Shown here piece by piece: positions 11,504 to 22,092 of a stretch of 64,000 nt of DNA (position 1 is the first letter of the stretch; each line of letters begins with the position of its first letter). Below the pieces are notes generated by a model. The model ran no database searches, was not told the DNA's origin, and saw only the letters and a list, made by a program, of their open reading frames with translations. This DNA comes from Ryuthela nishihirai (Eukaryota; Arthropoda; Arachnida; Araneae; Heptathelidae): assembly GCA_038380435.1 (NCBI GenBank), contig JAWZYU010000013.1, positions 60,910,946 to 60,974,945 of the forward strand. The letters are read 5' to 3'. The position numbers were made by a program, and so were the translations under genes.

Positions 11504-12721
11504 CAAGCACTACCTATATTGAATTAGGGATATGAGACGTTATCCTAATTCAGTACCACAAGTCCCCCATTTGCGCGATTCTGTGGCTGAAACTGTGGTC
11601 ATATATAACTGTCAGCTTTGTTTTCTACAATCATTCGTTATGAGAAGCGTAATGGGAAAGACGCAGGATTTAGATGCACTTGAGAGAGGCAGATCGTAGA
11701 TGAGTGATGGATGGGACACTAGATCTCCGAAATTGTCAACGAACTTGTATTTTCTTGTATGACAGTTTCAAGAGTGTTCTGGGAATATGGAAATTTCGGA
11801 AAAAAAACAAGTATCCAGACAATCCGCAAAAGACAACCAGACTTGAATGATCGTGGACTTCGCCATCTGATCCGCATCGTACAGACCCATAGGGGCCAGA
11901 CATTATCTGAAATCACCTCCCATCTGAACGCGGGTTCCAGCCGAGAAGTCAGTGCACAGACCGTGCAATGCTCACTTCATCGTCTCGACTTCAGGAGCAC
12001 ACTGACCTATAAGAGTCCGACTTCTAACGACATGACAACAGGCTCAATGCCTTGCCTGGGCTAAAGAACATCGAAACTGAACATTCGAAAATTGCAATGG
12101 ATAGCCTGGAGTGATGAATCCTGATTTAAACTTCATCATGCCAATGGGAGACTGAAGGTATGGCACCAACCCCATAAAGCCATGGATCCTGCATGTCAGG
12201 TAGGAACAGTGCAAGCTGGTGGTGGACAGTGATGGCCCGGGGTGTCTTCAGTTGGAAGTCTGTGGGACCTTTGGAACGTGTACCGATGACTCTCAATGCA
12301 TCCCGGTATGTAGAAATCATGCTGACCATTTATACCCATTTACGGCCATCATGCATCCCAATGGAGATGGCGTCTACCAGCTAGACAACTGCTCATCTCA
12401 CAGGTCCAGGTTGGTTACCGCATGGTTGCAGGGGCATTCTGCTGACTTTGAAATAATGAATTGGCCACCTAGAAATGCAGATTTAAATCCCGTCAAAAAA
12501 CTTTGGGATACCATCGAGCAGAGAGTTCGGGCCCGTGTCCCATCACTGAAGATCTTGAGAGCATTGTGAACAGCTCTGGAGGATGCATGTGTCGCCATAT
12601 ATGTGGAACATTTACACAAGCTTGTGGAGTCCATACCTCATCGTGTGGCGGCCGTTATCAGGGTCAGAGGGTGTCCAACACGTTAATAGGTTGCTATCTC
12701 TAATTCAATGGCACTTCAGTG
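11504..12721 (+). mobile_element. Tc1-like DNA transposon inserted in the CR1-like RT
   Basis: TA duplications lie at 11502-11503 and 12722-12723. The ends share an imperfect inverted repeat: both begin CA, then after about 12 divergent bases share ATTGAATTAG followed by GGATA or AGATA. Removing 11504-12721 and one TA leaves the host RT in frame across the junction (GSVLGPI joined to LFNCFINGILDI), which fixes the borders. The length is 1218 bp. Confidence 0.85.
11640..12640 (+). pseudogene. Tc1-like transposase pseudogene inside 11504-12721
   Basis: The N-terminal part (11759-12064) has MTVSRVFWEYGNFGK, IRKRQPDLNDRGLRHLIRIV and VSAQTVQCSLHRLDF, the two HTH motifs of Tc1 transposases. Catalytic blocks follow in shifted frames: AWSDES then a stop (about 12105), QLDNCSSHRS (12380-12410, second aspartate) and NWPPRNADLNPVKKLWD (about 12460-12510). 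In the last block Lys stands where the third acidic residue (NPIE) is expected. At least two frameshifts and several stops are present. Confidence 0.8.
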
Positions 12722-12723
12722 TA

Positions 12724-13085
12724 TTATTTAACTGTTTTATAAATGGCATATTAGATATCAATTTTTTTGTAGATGCAATTGCATTGCAGATGATACTGTA
12801 TTTATTATTTGTAACTGAAGATAATGACCAAATGCTAAACTACAAAAATGCAGATATGATTATATTAAATAAATGGTTAGGGAAAAATAAATTGATTTTG
12901 AACTTAGATAATACAAAGTTTATAAATTTTTCACTTTCAACTAAATCAACCTTCGGAAATGTGATTAGATATCATTTTGTAAATTGTACCAATTTATTTA
13001 CTTGTTCATGTATAGAGATATCAGAAGTCTCAGAAATAAAATATCTAGGTGTTTATATCGATAAAAATTTAAATTGGAATAGACA
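12724..13085 (+). pseudogene. CR1-like reverse transcriptase, 3' part
   Basis: Continues the RT after the Tc1-like insertion: LFNCFINGILDI, then a degraded catalytic box (FVDAIALQ, where FADDT is usual), LNKWLGKNKLILNLDNTKF and ISEVSEIKYLGVYIDKNLNWNRHI, the usual end of the palm and thumb in CR1/Jockey-type RTs. The open frame ends at about 13085, where a minus-strand RTE begins with its atc-repeat tail. Confidence 0.7.
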
Positions 13086-13180
13086 TATCATCATCATTAT
13101 CCTCAAACAGCCATGGGCTAGGGAGGTCCAACCCCAACATGCAATTTAGTTCTCCAAGCAAGTCTGTCCTGAGCTACATG
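13086..13180 (-). mobile_element. nested RTE host copy, 3' end segment
   Basis: This is the 3' end of an RTE element on the minus strand: an atcatcatcat tail, then cagccatgggct and ctccaagcaagtctgtcctg, as at 62430-62520. It stops at tacatg (13175-13180), the left target duplication of the Polinton. The same element resumes at 26503. Confidence 0.85.
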
Positions 13181-13598
13181 AGTAGTGTAGTCGCACCCTG
13201 GTGCTTCCCCCTATGACGTCACATACCACGCCCACTATGATGTCACTGACTACGCCCACTTATTAATATTAATAATTAATAGTTCATAAATAATAATGCA
13301 TCATTAATAATTCATAAAGGCCCCCTGTTTGACCCATTTGTATTTTTAAGCTCCCTCTTTAAAGACTCCCCTGGTTGATCCACCTGTATTTTTTAAGCCC
13401 CCTGAAATGTCCTAGATTTTTGGTGGCAACATCTAGTGTATACCATGAGTACTACCGAAATTTTTCCAAGTCCCAATTTTTGGCGCCCCCTCATTAAAAC
13501 CCCCCCTTATCAAAAATCCGTCCCCTTTATTAAAAACCCTATCAAAACTGCCATACCCTCGTAAATTAATGCGAGATTTTTAGGTCTTATAAATCAAC
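13181..13598 (+). repeat. Polinton left terminal inverted repeat
   Basis: Matches the reverse complement of 25794-26502 from the tip to the shared tataaatcaactccc. Differences are scattered substitutions and indels plus a 212-bp MITE found only in the right repeat. It contains repeated motifs such as acccacctgtattttt, and runs of cccc and aaaa typical of Polinton ends. Confidence 0.88.
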
Positions 13599-14519
13599 TC
13601 CCAAATATTTTTATACTTTAACGTGGTATAGTTGAATATTCCCTGTATTTATTGCGAATTTTTATTTTTATTCCTTATTAATTAAGCACTTATCAAAACT
13701 GACGTCCCCTTTTTTAATATGCACCCCATCATTAAAAAACCCTTTTTAATATGCACACCATTTATTAAACATTTATCAAAAATCCCCCACCCCTTTATTA
13801 AAAATGTTGCAAATTTTTACTTCCTTGTAAATTAAAACTAAGTTTGAAAATTCATGTGAACCAGTGACTTGACAGATGGAATCACTCAATTTACTATTTA
13901 TTTTTATTAACTTGCGAATTTTTTATTTTTATCCGTTATTAATTAAACACTTATCAAAAGTTCCACTCGGACTACTAACCTCTCAGAATGGCTGATGCAA
14001 TCTTCAAAAATAATTACAAAGTCCCATATTTTGTGACATTGACCTTCATATAATTCTAAGTCCTGCAACGTGCATTTCACAACAAGCATTCAGTACCTCA
14101 CCCCTAATGAGGACCATGACATGGGTCAGTTCTTATCAATATGTTGTCTTGGGGGTGACTGGGTAATGAACTGCCGATGCATGCTAACCGCTCCACAATA
14201 TTTGCATTTGTTGCTGATAAACTATTTCCTTCATTAAAAATAGAAGTTAAGTAAAAAATTCTGGTGCCGGTTTCGACCTTTGTGGCGTGTTTACTTCGAA
14301 CGTATCTTTCCCATGAGCTCGGTGGCTATCAAATGTTGTAAAGGTCACTGTTTTGCTCAACCTTGTTCATGTCAAAAGATGTATCTTGACCTCACAGGCG
14401 TTTATGAGATAACATTGGAGAGTATATAAACTCGACAAAGACCCGCTACATCATTCCTTGCTGTTACTCAGTAGTACATTGATAGTAAGAATTTTGAAGC
14501 TATTTCATCATCGCTGAAA
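13599..14519. other. Polinton subterminal region, no gene
   Basis: AT-rich at first, with repeated ttattaattaa-type and tatcaaaa-type motifs echoing the TIR, then more balanced. No ORF. It ends in the probable polymerase promoter. Confidence 0.6.
14423..14455 (+). promoter_or_regulatory. probable polymerase promoter: TATA box and initiator
   Basis: tatataaa at 14423-14430 is followed about 28 bases later by tcattc (14451-14456), which fits an arthropod initiator. The first ATG of the polymerase frame is at 14520. This is inference from spacing and sequence only; tactcagta at 14466 is an alternative initiator. Confidence 0.4.
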
Positions 14520-17500
14520 ATGTCTATTATTCATGAGATTGAATACGCCACTGTGTTGGACGCCAAAAGGTAGGACATCGCCGATGCCTTTAACAATCTA
14601 CTGGCTCAGGTGAATCAGCTAGAGGCGGCAGCAAAGTGCCCATCGACCATCGAATATCCGGAGTCGAAACAACAGTGCTTGTCACCCCTCCAATGCAGTG
14701 GGAATGCTCTTCGTCGTGCCAGGCGAGTATCTTCTACTGCAGGGCAGACGTTTGCTAGCCGTGCCTACATCCCGGCGAACCCATTGGCTGGGCCTTCACG
14801 CTCTACTGCCAAGAACGTCGTCACACCACAGCGCTCCATCGTTCCATGGCTGGAACGACCTTTGCTGGAATCTCCCATTCCTCACTACGATATAGCGAAT
14901 GTGAGGAATTTCAATTCAGCTAAATTCAAAACTCAACTTGTGTCCATTAGTGTGTGTCTTGGTGGCATGGATAATGTCAAAGCACATAATTTTCTACCGA
15001 CTTTCCGGAATTTGAATGGCAAATTATTACATGATCTTGTACCCCAGGGGCAGTACAGTCCCTCAAAAAAGTATCCAAACGCTACGGTTGATTGCAGAAT
15101 TCAGAAAAAATATATGGCAAGGAATTTTTTAGAAATTATTGATCTGGCAACCTTCGTGTCACGTGACACGAAGGTTGCCAGTCACTAATTTCTTAAAAAT
15201 TCCTTGCCATATATTTTTTCTGAATTCTGCAATCAACCGTAGCGTTTGGATACTTTTTTGAGCGACTGTACAGTCACGTATGTCTAGTGTTTCACTCGGA
15301 CTCTATCAAGAATGCCATTAATCTTCCTCTGTGCAAAAGAAACGAACTGACTGAGGAGCATTTCATTACAGCACTAGAACGAGTCATTCAATCGAATGAA
15401 GGAATCGGACCTCATAGCCAAATGGTATTTGATTTCGTGTGCGCCGATCTGGAGCGGCTCGGTCGTGGAGGTGAACGCACACTGCACCTGAAACCCGTAA
15501 TCTTGTCAATGTGGATTCTTTCTTAAAAAATAAAAAATCTGTCGTAATGATTCAGAACAACGACGATACGTGCCTAGCTAGAGCTCTAGTGGTGGTTAGA
15601 GAGCTGAACTTTAAAAAAAGAGACTTGTCTAACCAATACAGCTAAATCCGCCAATGCCGCTGTAAGCTTCAACTCACCGAAGCCCTTCAACTACATCAAG
15701 CAGCAGGCATTCCCATTGGTCCCTGCGGCATAACAGTAGTCAAGCTCTTCCGGCAGCACTTGGTACATGTCTTTCGAATTGTGGTCTATTCAGATGAAAA
15801 TTGCTTCCTGCCTGTTTATCTGGGACAGATTATGTAGGTACCCAGAGTCTCTTTCTACTTTACCGTGATCATCATTTTGACGTCATCGCTATTCCTGCAG
15901 GACTTTTCGGAATGAATAAATTCTGCACTTCCTGTTTAAAGGCCTACAATCGTGAAGGTCACGTTTGTAAAGGCACCTGCAACCAGTGTCTGACGCAGGA
16001 CGTCATCCACAGTGAAGACCCCCTTCTGTGCCCTCACTGTAACATGTACTTGAGGGGTCCTGATTGCTTTCAGGCACATCTCCAACAATCCTGCCAGCAA
16101 CGTCATCGCTGCACGAAGTGCATGGCCATTTTCGATCCGAAAAAGAAACACATGTATCGTGAAAATAAACCTCAGTTTGTTGAACTACTCAAATTAAAGC
16201 CAGTGTAGCAAAACTATATTTATTTTGACGATGAAACTGTTTAACTGACAGACGGCATGTTAAAGCCTATCCTATGTGTGGCCACTTATAAAACAGAAGA
16301 CGAGCGGTGTGCAGTATGCTTCCTGATGTCAATAAATTTATGGACTGCCACCTAAGTGAAACGCAGCCCAGTAAACAACGATTTTCGAACACGACCGTCA
16401 TAGCTCACAATTTCCGTGGCTTTGATGGTATGTTTGTAATTGATTACCTCTATAGTCATCTGCTGAAACCAGACCTAGTGTTTCAAGGGTCGAAAATTCT
16501 AGGTATTTTCCTCAAGGGCTTGAAAATTTGATTTATTGATAGCTTTTCGTTTATTCAGGCACCCTTGAGGACATTTTCCAAAACCTTTAACGTGGAAACT
16601 GTGAAAGGATATTTCCCGTTCGAGTTCGTCAAGGAAGATAACCTGTAGTACGTGGGATCGATTCCTGACGCTAGTTACTTTAGGCCTGAAGATATGAATA
16701 CCACTACGCGTGGTGAATTTGACTGTTGGCATGCCTCTGCCTCCCTCAAAGAATGGGACTTTCAAAGAGAACTTCTTTTTTATTGTGAAGCCGATACGGT
16801 TTTACTACAGCAGACTGCAAGAAATTTCGACTCGATTTCATCACGCTTACGGAAGTCGACTCTTTTGCAGAAGATCTCACCAGTGCAGGGGCCTGTCAAC
16901 GGGCATTTCGTGGAAAATTTCTACGAAAGAAAGTATTAGGTGTGTTAGGTGTCTGCTCCCCACAAGGCTACTCAGCCAGCAACGCAGGAGGTCGCTGAAA
17001 GCACTGGCCTGGCTGCAATACGAAGCTGAAAAAAACAACATCGGTATTCAAACAGCTCGCTCACCTCAGGAGGAATTTAAAATTTCAAAATTTAAATTAG
17101 ATGGTATTTTCCATGCCACATGTACCATCTTTCAACCGATGGGTTGTTGGCACCATGGATGCATCCGGTGTTTTCGCCCCGAGGCCATCCAGTCTGTGGA
17201 AAAAAAACATTTTCAGCTCTCTATAACAGAACTCTCGATCGGCTTGGAGCCATAAAACTTTTGATGCCAGATTATGAAATCAAAGTCATGTGGGAACACG
17301 ACTTTGATCGATTCCTTCGCACAGATCAGACATTGACCACCATATATAAAAATATTGAGCCTATTAGAAGAATCGGCACTCGTGTTTTTTTATTCGGTGG
17401 GAAGACCGAGTGTATAGCTTGCTATGCTTCCGAGGACCAGGGTGTGGTCCTCGATTACTACGACGTCAATTCTTTGTACCCAGCAGTGTGCAAAAGATCT

Positions 17501-18768
17501 CCCTACGGCAAAGGACACCCTAGAAGGATCACACAGGACTTTGTCTATGACGTGGACTTTTATTTCAGTGTGATGCACACGACCGTCCTTCCACCCAGTG
17601 ATCTCTTCATCCCTGTGCTCCCGTTCAAGGCCAATAGCAAGCTACTCTTTTCACTCTGCCGTTCTTGTGCTAAAGGACAACTGGCGCCCCTTTGTACCCA
17701 TTCAATGAAACAGCGAGCCCTAACTGGATCGTGGTGCACATTTGAAATCTACACAGCTGTGAGAGCCGGGTACAAACTCGTGAAAATATACAATGTGTGG
17801 CACTTCGTTTCCGTAGTCCAGTATGATCCTGCCAGTAAAAAAGGGGGTATCTATGCTGGTTACATAGACACCTTCCTAGGTGTTAAGCAGCGCTACATGG
17901 GTTTCCCTCCAGACGTCAAAACAGACGCCGAAAATGAGGCGTTTTGCGAGGCTTTTTTTCAGGCCGAAGGGGTTTGAATCTTTTCGTCTAAAGTGAAAAA
18001 CAACCCCATCTCAAGGCTCGAAAATTTTCCTCAACACCGATTGGGGTAAGAATGCCGAGAATCTAACCCAGACACATACCATCATCGTGAGCTGCCCTGT
18101 CCAGTATATGGAACTTTTAACGGATGCCTCCAAAATCATCACCGACATTGCTCCCATCAACGCAGATGCCTTTCTGGTGAGTCACCGTCCGATCGATGAG
18201 GCAACTCCTACCAACCTAAAAGGTAACCTTATTCTAGCAGCTTTGGTGACGAGTCATGTGCAGCTGAAATTATATGCGCTGCTATCAAAACTCGGCCGAC
18301 GTGTTCTCTATTCCGACACTGACTCTGTTATTTTCACTACACCTTCATACTTCCGGAAGGACAGTTATCGGATCGTGGGTGTTGGAAATGAAATCAAAAT
18401 ATGGTGCCAGTGTTAAAATCACCGACTATGTGGGAGCTGCAGCTAAAAGGTATGCATTGAGGCTTAGCAATGGATATGAGATTCTTCGTGCCAAGGGGCT
18501 AAGTCTCACGCAGAAAAACTGTGCTAAATACAACTTTCAGTTGTTGAAGTCTATGATGTTAGAACACTCTTCAACCAGCGAGAGTTTCGACGTGCCATTT
18601 AATGTGGTGCGAAACAAAGTGCAGGCCTCGCTAGTTAATAAGCCTATGATCAAGAAATTCAAGGTGAATTTGGATAAACAGTATCTTCCCCCTGGCAAAA
18701 CAGTTTCTGTACCTTATGGGTACAACGACCTGGGGTTGGATACCGTTATAGATCTCATGGATGTATAA
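14520..18768 (+). pseudogene. Polinton protein-primed DNA polymerase B, broken
   Basis: The frame opens at 14520 but meets a stop at codon 18. Pieces then follow in several frames to 18768. Visible in order: an N-terminal region (14610-15055) interrupted by a palindromic MITE (15056-15268); a cysteine-rich segment with repeated CxxC pairs (15915-16130); exonuclease motifs YFDDET (about 16216), HNFRGFDGMF (about 16408) and FYCEADTVLL (about 16777); polymerase motif A DYYDVNSLYP (about 17453) and motif C YSDTDSVIF (about 18310); and a conserved-looking C-terminus ending DLGLDTVIDLMDV. The enzyme would replicate the element from a protein primer. Exonuclease and polymerase core motifs survive, but stops and frameshifts (for example at about 15530, 15650, 16250, 16640 and 17980) rule out activity. 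Confidence 0.9.
15056..15268. mobile_element. palindromic Tc1/mariner-type MITE in the polymerase gene
   Basis: 213 bp flanked by TA (15054-15055 and 15269-15270). Nearly the whole element is one inverted repeat: CAGTCCCTCAAAAAAGTATC at the left and CAGTCGCTCAAAAAAGTATC at the right end in reverse complement, meeting at a 38-bp perfect palindrome centred on cacgtg. A second copy lies at 26034-26245. It has no coding capacity and interrupts the Polinton polymerase frame. Confidence 0.9.
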
Positions 18769-19150
18769 ATAATTTTGTAAATATAATGTAGTTTTTAGTT
18801 TTAAGTTTCGGTTATTAGTTATTTTTCTATGATTTGTTGAAATAGGTGTTTTGTCAATGATCGATAGCCTTCCTATCGAACGATGACAATTTTTTCGAAG
18901 TTCAGCAGCCACGAAGGCGAAGTTGGTGGGCAGAGCAGAGGGCAGAGTGCTAAGCCAATGATCGGGCTTGGATCCGCTCTGCGCTTCGCCTTCGCCTGGT
19001 GATTGACAGCTCTATGCACTTACCCTTCCAGACGGCACGGTGGAGAGACTGGGAGTGCCCTCTATCGGGCTGCCTACAGTTTCGGTCTTTCTGCCATTTT
19101 GAGCGTGTAGTTTTCTTCGCAAAATGGAGAATGATGGGCTTTTTTGTAGG

Positions 19151-19277
19151 GATATAAAAACATTTCAAGTCATTACAGATAGTGATGGAGTTATTTACAC
19201 GTACCATTGTAAAAGTAATTACGATATAAAAAAATTTCAATCATTAAATTATTGACAATTAGAGCAATATAAAATTA
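19151..19277 (+). repeat. inverted repeat arm, left
   Basis: Begins gatataaaaacatttcaagt and runs to ataaaattat. The reverse complement of 19819-19945 matches it closely over 127 bases. The pair encloses about 540 bases that include both 83-bp direct repeats, so it may be a small non-autonomous insertion. Confidence 0.8.
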
Positions 19278-19320
19278 TCGTCCCGCTGACATAACGCAGC
19301 TAGCGTTACGATCGTAGGGC

Positions 19321-19647
19321 GTTCCAGTTATAGAGTAAACGCAAAGGAAGCAAAGGCAATTCTGCATAGGTCATGCCACTCCCACCTGTGCTGGATGGTT
19401 TTTCACAGCATAGTGTAAAACTAACTATCTCTCTTACAGTATAGTGGGTGAATGGTCTTTACTGCTGTAAACTTCCTCTTTTTTTTTTACCTTACTATTT
19501 CTTTTTCTGGCTTTCTGTCAACTTTTTGTGATTTAATTGAGTGCCTTCTCTTCGAATGCATCAAGTTCCAGTTATAGAGTAAACGCAAAGGAAGCAAATT
19601 CTATTCTGCATAGGTCGTGCCACTCCCACCTGTGCTGGATGGTTTTT
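19321..19647 (+). repeat. 83-bp direct repeat pair
   Basis: Units 19321-19403 and 19565-19647 both start gttccagttatagagtaaac and end gctggatggttttt, differing at a handful of positions. They lie 244 bases apart inside the inverted repeat pair 19151/19945. Function unknown. Confidence 0.85.
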
Positions 19648-19818
19648 TGGAAACTCTGAGACGTGGCTATCTGATATAGACAGAAACGCTTCAGTTATAT
19701 TTTCCAAACATATGTTCGTTATTTCTGCTTCTGAGTTATTATGTCAATAATTTCAACCTTGTCTGTAATGGTTTGTAATTTTTTTTATCAGCAACTGATT
19801 GAATATTTTTATATGGTG

Positions 19819-19945
19819 ATAATTTTATATTTCTATAATTGTCAATAATTTAATCATTGAAATTTTTTATATCGTAATTATTTTTACAATGGTACATGTG
19901 AATAACTCCATCACTATCTGTAATGACTTGAAATGTTTTTATATC
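19819..19945 (-). repeat. inverted repeat arm, right
   Basis: Partner of 19151-19277. It is followed by further degraded copies of its own end motif (attgaaatatttttatat), which suggests slippage or repeated partial insertion. Confidence 0.8.
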
Positions 19946-20637
19946 GTTATAATTTTTGAAATTGTCACACTTGTAGTTTATAATTTCTACATTGAAATAT
20001 TTTTATATTGCTATAATTGTAAATAATTTCATCATTGAAATATTTTTATATCATCAACGGTTTTAAAATTTTTTATACCAGTAACTGTTTTTATACGGCT
20101 ATAATTTTTGAAATTGTCAGTCTTGTATACTGCAACGTCAACTATTTTGAAATGGCCAGACTATTGTTTTATAATTTCACCATTGAAATAGTTTTAATTG
20201 TTTTTTATTGTGTCAAACATTTTAGCTTAATAAAAATGTTTTTTTTCAAATCAGTCTCTTTATTTCAAAACACTATATTTATGTGAGTTAAATAGTGGAA
20301 AATACTGTTTCGGTTGGAAAATTCAGCAACATGTTGATGTATAATGCTTTTATGGTGGCCTAAGGTTCGGATAAAAAACACATTTAAAATTATCTATAAA
20401 AAACCTGATGTTGTTTCAGTGGTGCCATCTGGTGGCGTTGTGAAAAATAATTCACGGAAACAACACAGAGACATATATCAGTTTTAATTTTTTATTGAAT
20501 ACCACTGATAGTACAATTCTTAACACATTGTTTCAAAATAATATTTTTAACAGAAGGTTTCGTGGAATTTTTAACACAATTCTTCATGGAATGCAATTTT
20601 TAACAGATTCCATTTTTTCCTATTCTTGCGACGGGTT

Positions 20638-20856
20638 TTAAGGCTGAACAAATTCCACAATGTCGTCTTGAGGCTGACCATAAGTCTCTGATAATATTTG
20701 CTGTCTGGAGAGTGGTATGTTGACCTTTACCTCGTGTGGTGCTTCAAGTTGTCTGTTAAATATCAGATAATTTTTCAACACAGCAAGGTACTTTTTTGTT
20801 TTATCATCAACGTCCGATGCCATTATTTTCTTCATCTCTGTGTCTAAATCGCTCAC
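20638..20856 (-). CDS. small Polinton ORF, 72 residues, unknown function
   Basis: An intact acidic, hydrophilic ORF: MSDLDTEMKKIMASDVDDK at the start, LSRQQILSETYGQ near the end. It follows the core-type ORF remnant (20875-21190) on the same strand and is the last gene of the minus-strand block. Small ORFs beginning MSDLD are, as I recall, common in this position in animal Polintons, but I know no function. It is the only short gene of this block that looks uninterrupted. Confidence 0.6.
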   Translation of the reverse strand: MSDLDTEMKKIMASDVDDKTKKYLAVLKNYLIFNRQLEAPHEVKVNIPLSRQQILSETYGQPQDDIVEFVQP

Positions 20857-20874
20857 TTTTTTAGGGATGTGGCA

Positions 20875-21190
20875 TCATTCTACAGGCTTAACAGACATCA
20901 TTTTTGAAATAACGAACCTAACAAAAGTAATGCTGCTGTGAGGAGGGGAAACTGACCCCTTTTGCAGGAGGTGTTTCTTGTGACGGAGAGAAGCGCGTTG
21001 GAAACTAAACTTCTTATGACAATCTTGTGCTTTTGCAAATTCTTTAATACTGAACGAGAAACGGGTATGTTGCCTTTTAAGAAATTGGTACACACTTCAC
21101 ATAGAGCATACATATGATGGTCAGAGATATGCTTCATCAGAGCTGCACAATGCTTTCCCCCAAGGAACTGCAGGAATGGACCTTGGGATC
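20875..21190 (-). pseudogene. small basic structural-type Polinton ORF, frameshifted
   Basis: Read on the minus strand, the frame starting near 21187 gives LGGKHCAALMKHISDHHMYALCEVCTNFLKGNIPVSR and the other frame gives RHKKHLLQKG and then a stop at 20875; a hydrophobic LLTAALLLLGSLFQ lies between. This order (helical start, ...FLKGNIPLS..., basic KK, GG-type hydrophobic end) fits a small basic protein commonly found next to the packaging ATPase in Polintons. Two frames are needed, so the gene is broken. The role is not established; a core or minor capsid protein is a guess. Confidence 0.5.
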
Positions 21191-21814
21191 TAACTTTCAT
21201 TTGGGACATAGAGTATCTCAGGATCTTCAGAAGGGAGGATCTTGGCACAGAGTCGCTCAGCGTCCAACGTTCTGGGATGAAGGTCCACGCACAAATAACC
21301 ACAGGGAGGTTGTGTAGCTAGTCTATAAGCGTTGGTCAGGAGTTTGGAATGATGTGGAAATACTTGTCTTGCCAGATGCGTTATTTGTGAAGCGTCCCGA
21401 CAGTAGTGAAATAAAAACGTATAGTGTGAATTGAGTGATATAGTCCTCGAATTATCCCTTTAAAAACAGATTTTGCAAGATCAGGACAATCGTAATATTT
21501 TTATGATGACCACCAGGAATAAACAGTTGAAATATGCGTTCGCTGTCTACAGACTGTTCCATCAAGTCATCCAGCACCAAAAGTGTACTGAGGGGGTCAA
21601 ATTCCAGATCTATAGGTAGTCCTTCATAAAATTCCACAGTGTTCTTAAAGGGTTCAAAGGCAGGTTGCCACTCCCCGTAGCAGTAAATGACAGGTTGGGG
21701 TTGGGGGTCGAACACTTGAGTGGCTTCTTTGATGAGTTTCAGGGTGAAAGTCGTCTTTCCACACTGAGAAGGAGTGGCAATTAAAATATTTGAAGGAGTT
21801 CGGAGAGCCATCAT
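21190..21814 (-). pseudogene. Polinton packaging-type ATPase (FtsK/A32-like), frameshifted
   Basis: The first 120 residues (21814 down to 21452) are open: MMALRTPSNILIATPSQCGK contains the P-loop (PSQCGKTT), and LSTLLVLDDLMEQS is the Walker B strand with DD. After a stop near 21452 the same protein resumes in another frame with LARQVFPHHSK and DLHPRTLDAERLC, and ends at a TAG at 21190-21192. The family pumps DNA into virus-like capsids in adenovirus-like relatives. The start ATG overlaps the protease stop. A single frameshift may be the only major lesion. Confidence 0.8.
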
Positions 21815-22092
21815 ACCACCATGCAGTCGTTAAAGTCAGCTCGACACGTGTAATCGCAGTACAATACGGTGGGAAGAGTCGAACTGCTCGCTCTTTTAAA
21901 CAGGAAATACAGACAGTGAGCACCGCAAGTGTCTCCCATGGGGTCCTGCAGAGGTATCGAGGGATGTAACACGTGACGTATGCCTAGCTGGCTGTAGTAT
22001 TCTTGCATGGACACATCGGGACTTGCCAGAAACAGGTCCAGTTCGGAATTGGCACAATCACCAGAATCAGCGTGAATTTTCTGAATGCTCAT
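21811..22092 (-). pseudogene. Polinton maturation-type cysteine protease, shortened
   Basis: An open frame of 93 residues. IPLQDPMGDTCGAHCLYFLF carries the Gln and the nucleophile Cys of the adenain/Ulp1 fold (Q...DTCGxHCLYFL). Family members are about twice this length and have a catalytic His near GHW plus an acidic residue upstream; neither is present, so an internal deletion is likely. The start ATG overlaps the stop of the gene before (ATGA, 22089-22092) and its stop overlaps the ATPase start. In virus-like relatives the enzyme cuts capsid precursors. Confidence 0.7.

Larger units (their letters stand above)
10077..13085 (+). mobile_element. CR1-like LINE remnant, split by a Tc1-like element
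   Basis: Pieces in order are: an unrecognised 89-residue ORF (10077-10346) that may be ORF1; the start of an endonuclease (FSILRLNVRNLRKNFDILLL, about 10875-10935); then, after an apparent deletion, the reverse transcriptase (11040-11503 and 12724-13085). A Tc1-like element (11504-12721) interrupts the RT. The 3' end is not seen because the RTE at 13086 follows directly. Clade assignment (CR1/Jockey type) rests on the RT motifs only. Confidence 0.6.
18769..20637. other. Polinton central non-coding region with nested repeats
   Basis: About 1.9 kb between the convergent polymerase and minus-strand genes, with no credible ORF. It holds a 127-bp inverted repeat pair (19151-19277 and 19819-19945), an 83-bp direct repeat pair (19321-19403 and 19565-19647), and many variants of attgaaatatttttatat around 19830-20190. 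In other Polintons this part of the map often carries structural genes, so a deletion or replacement is likely here. Confidence 0.6.
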
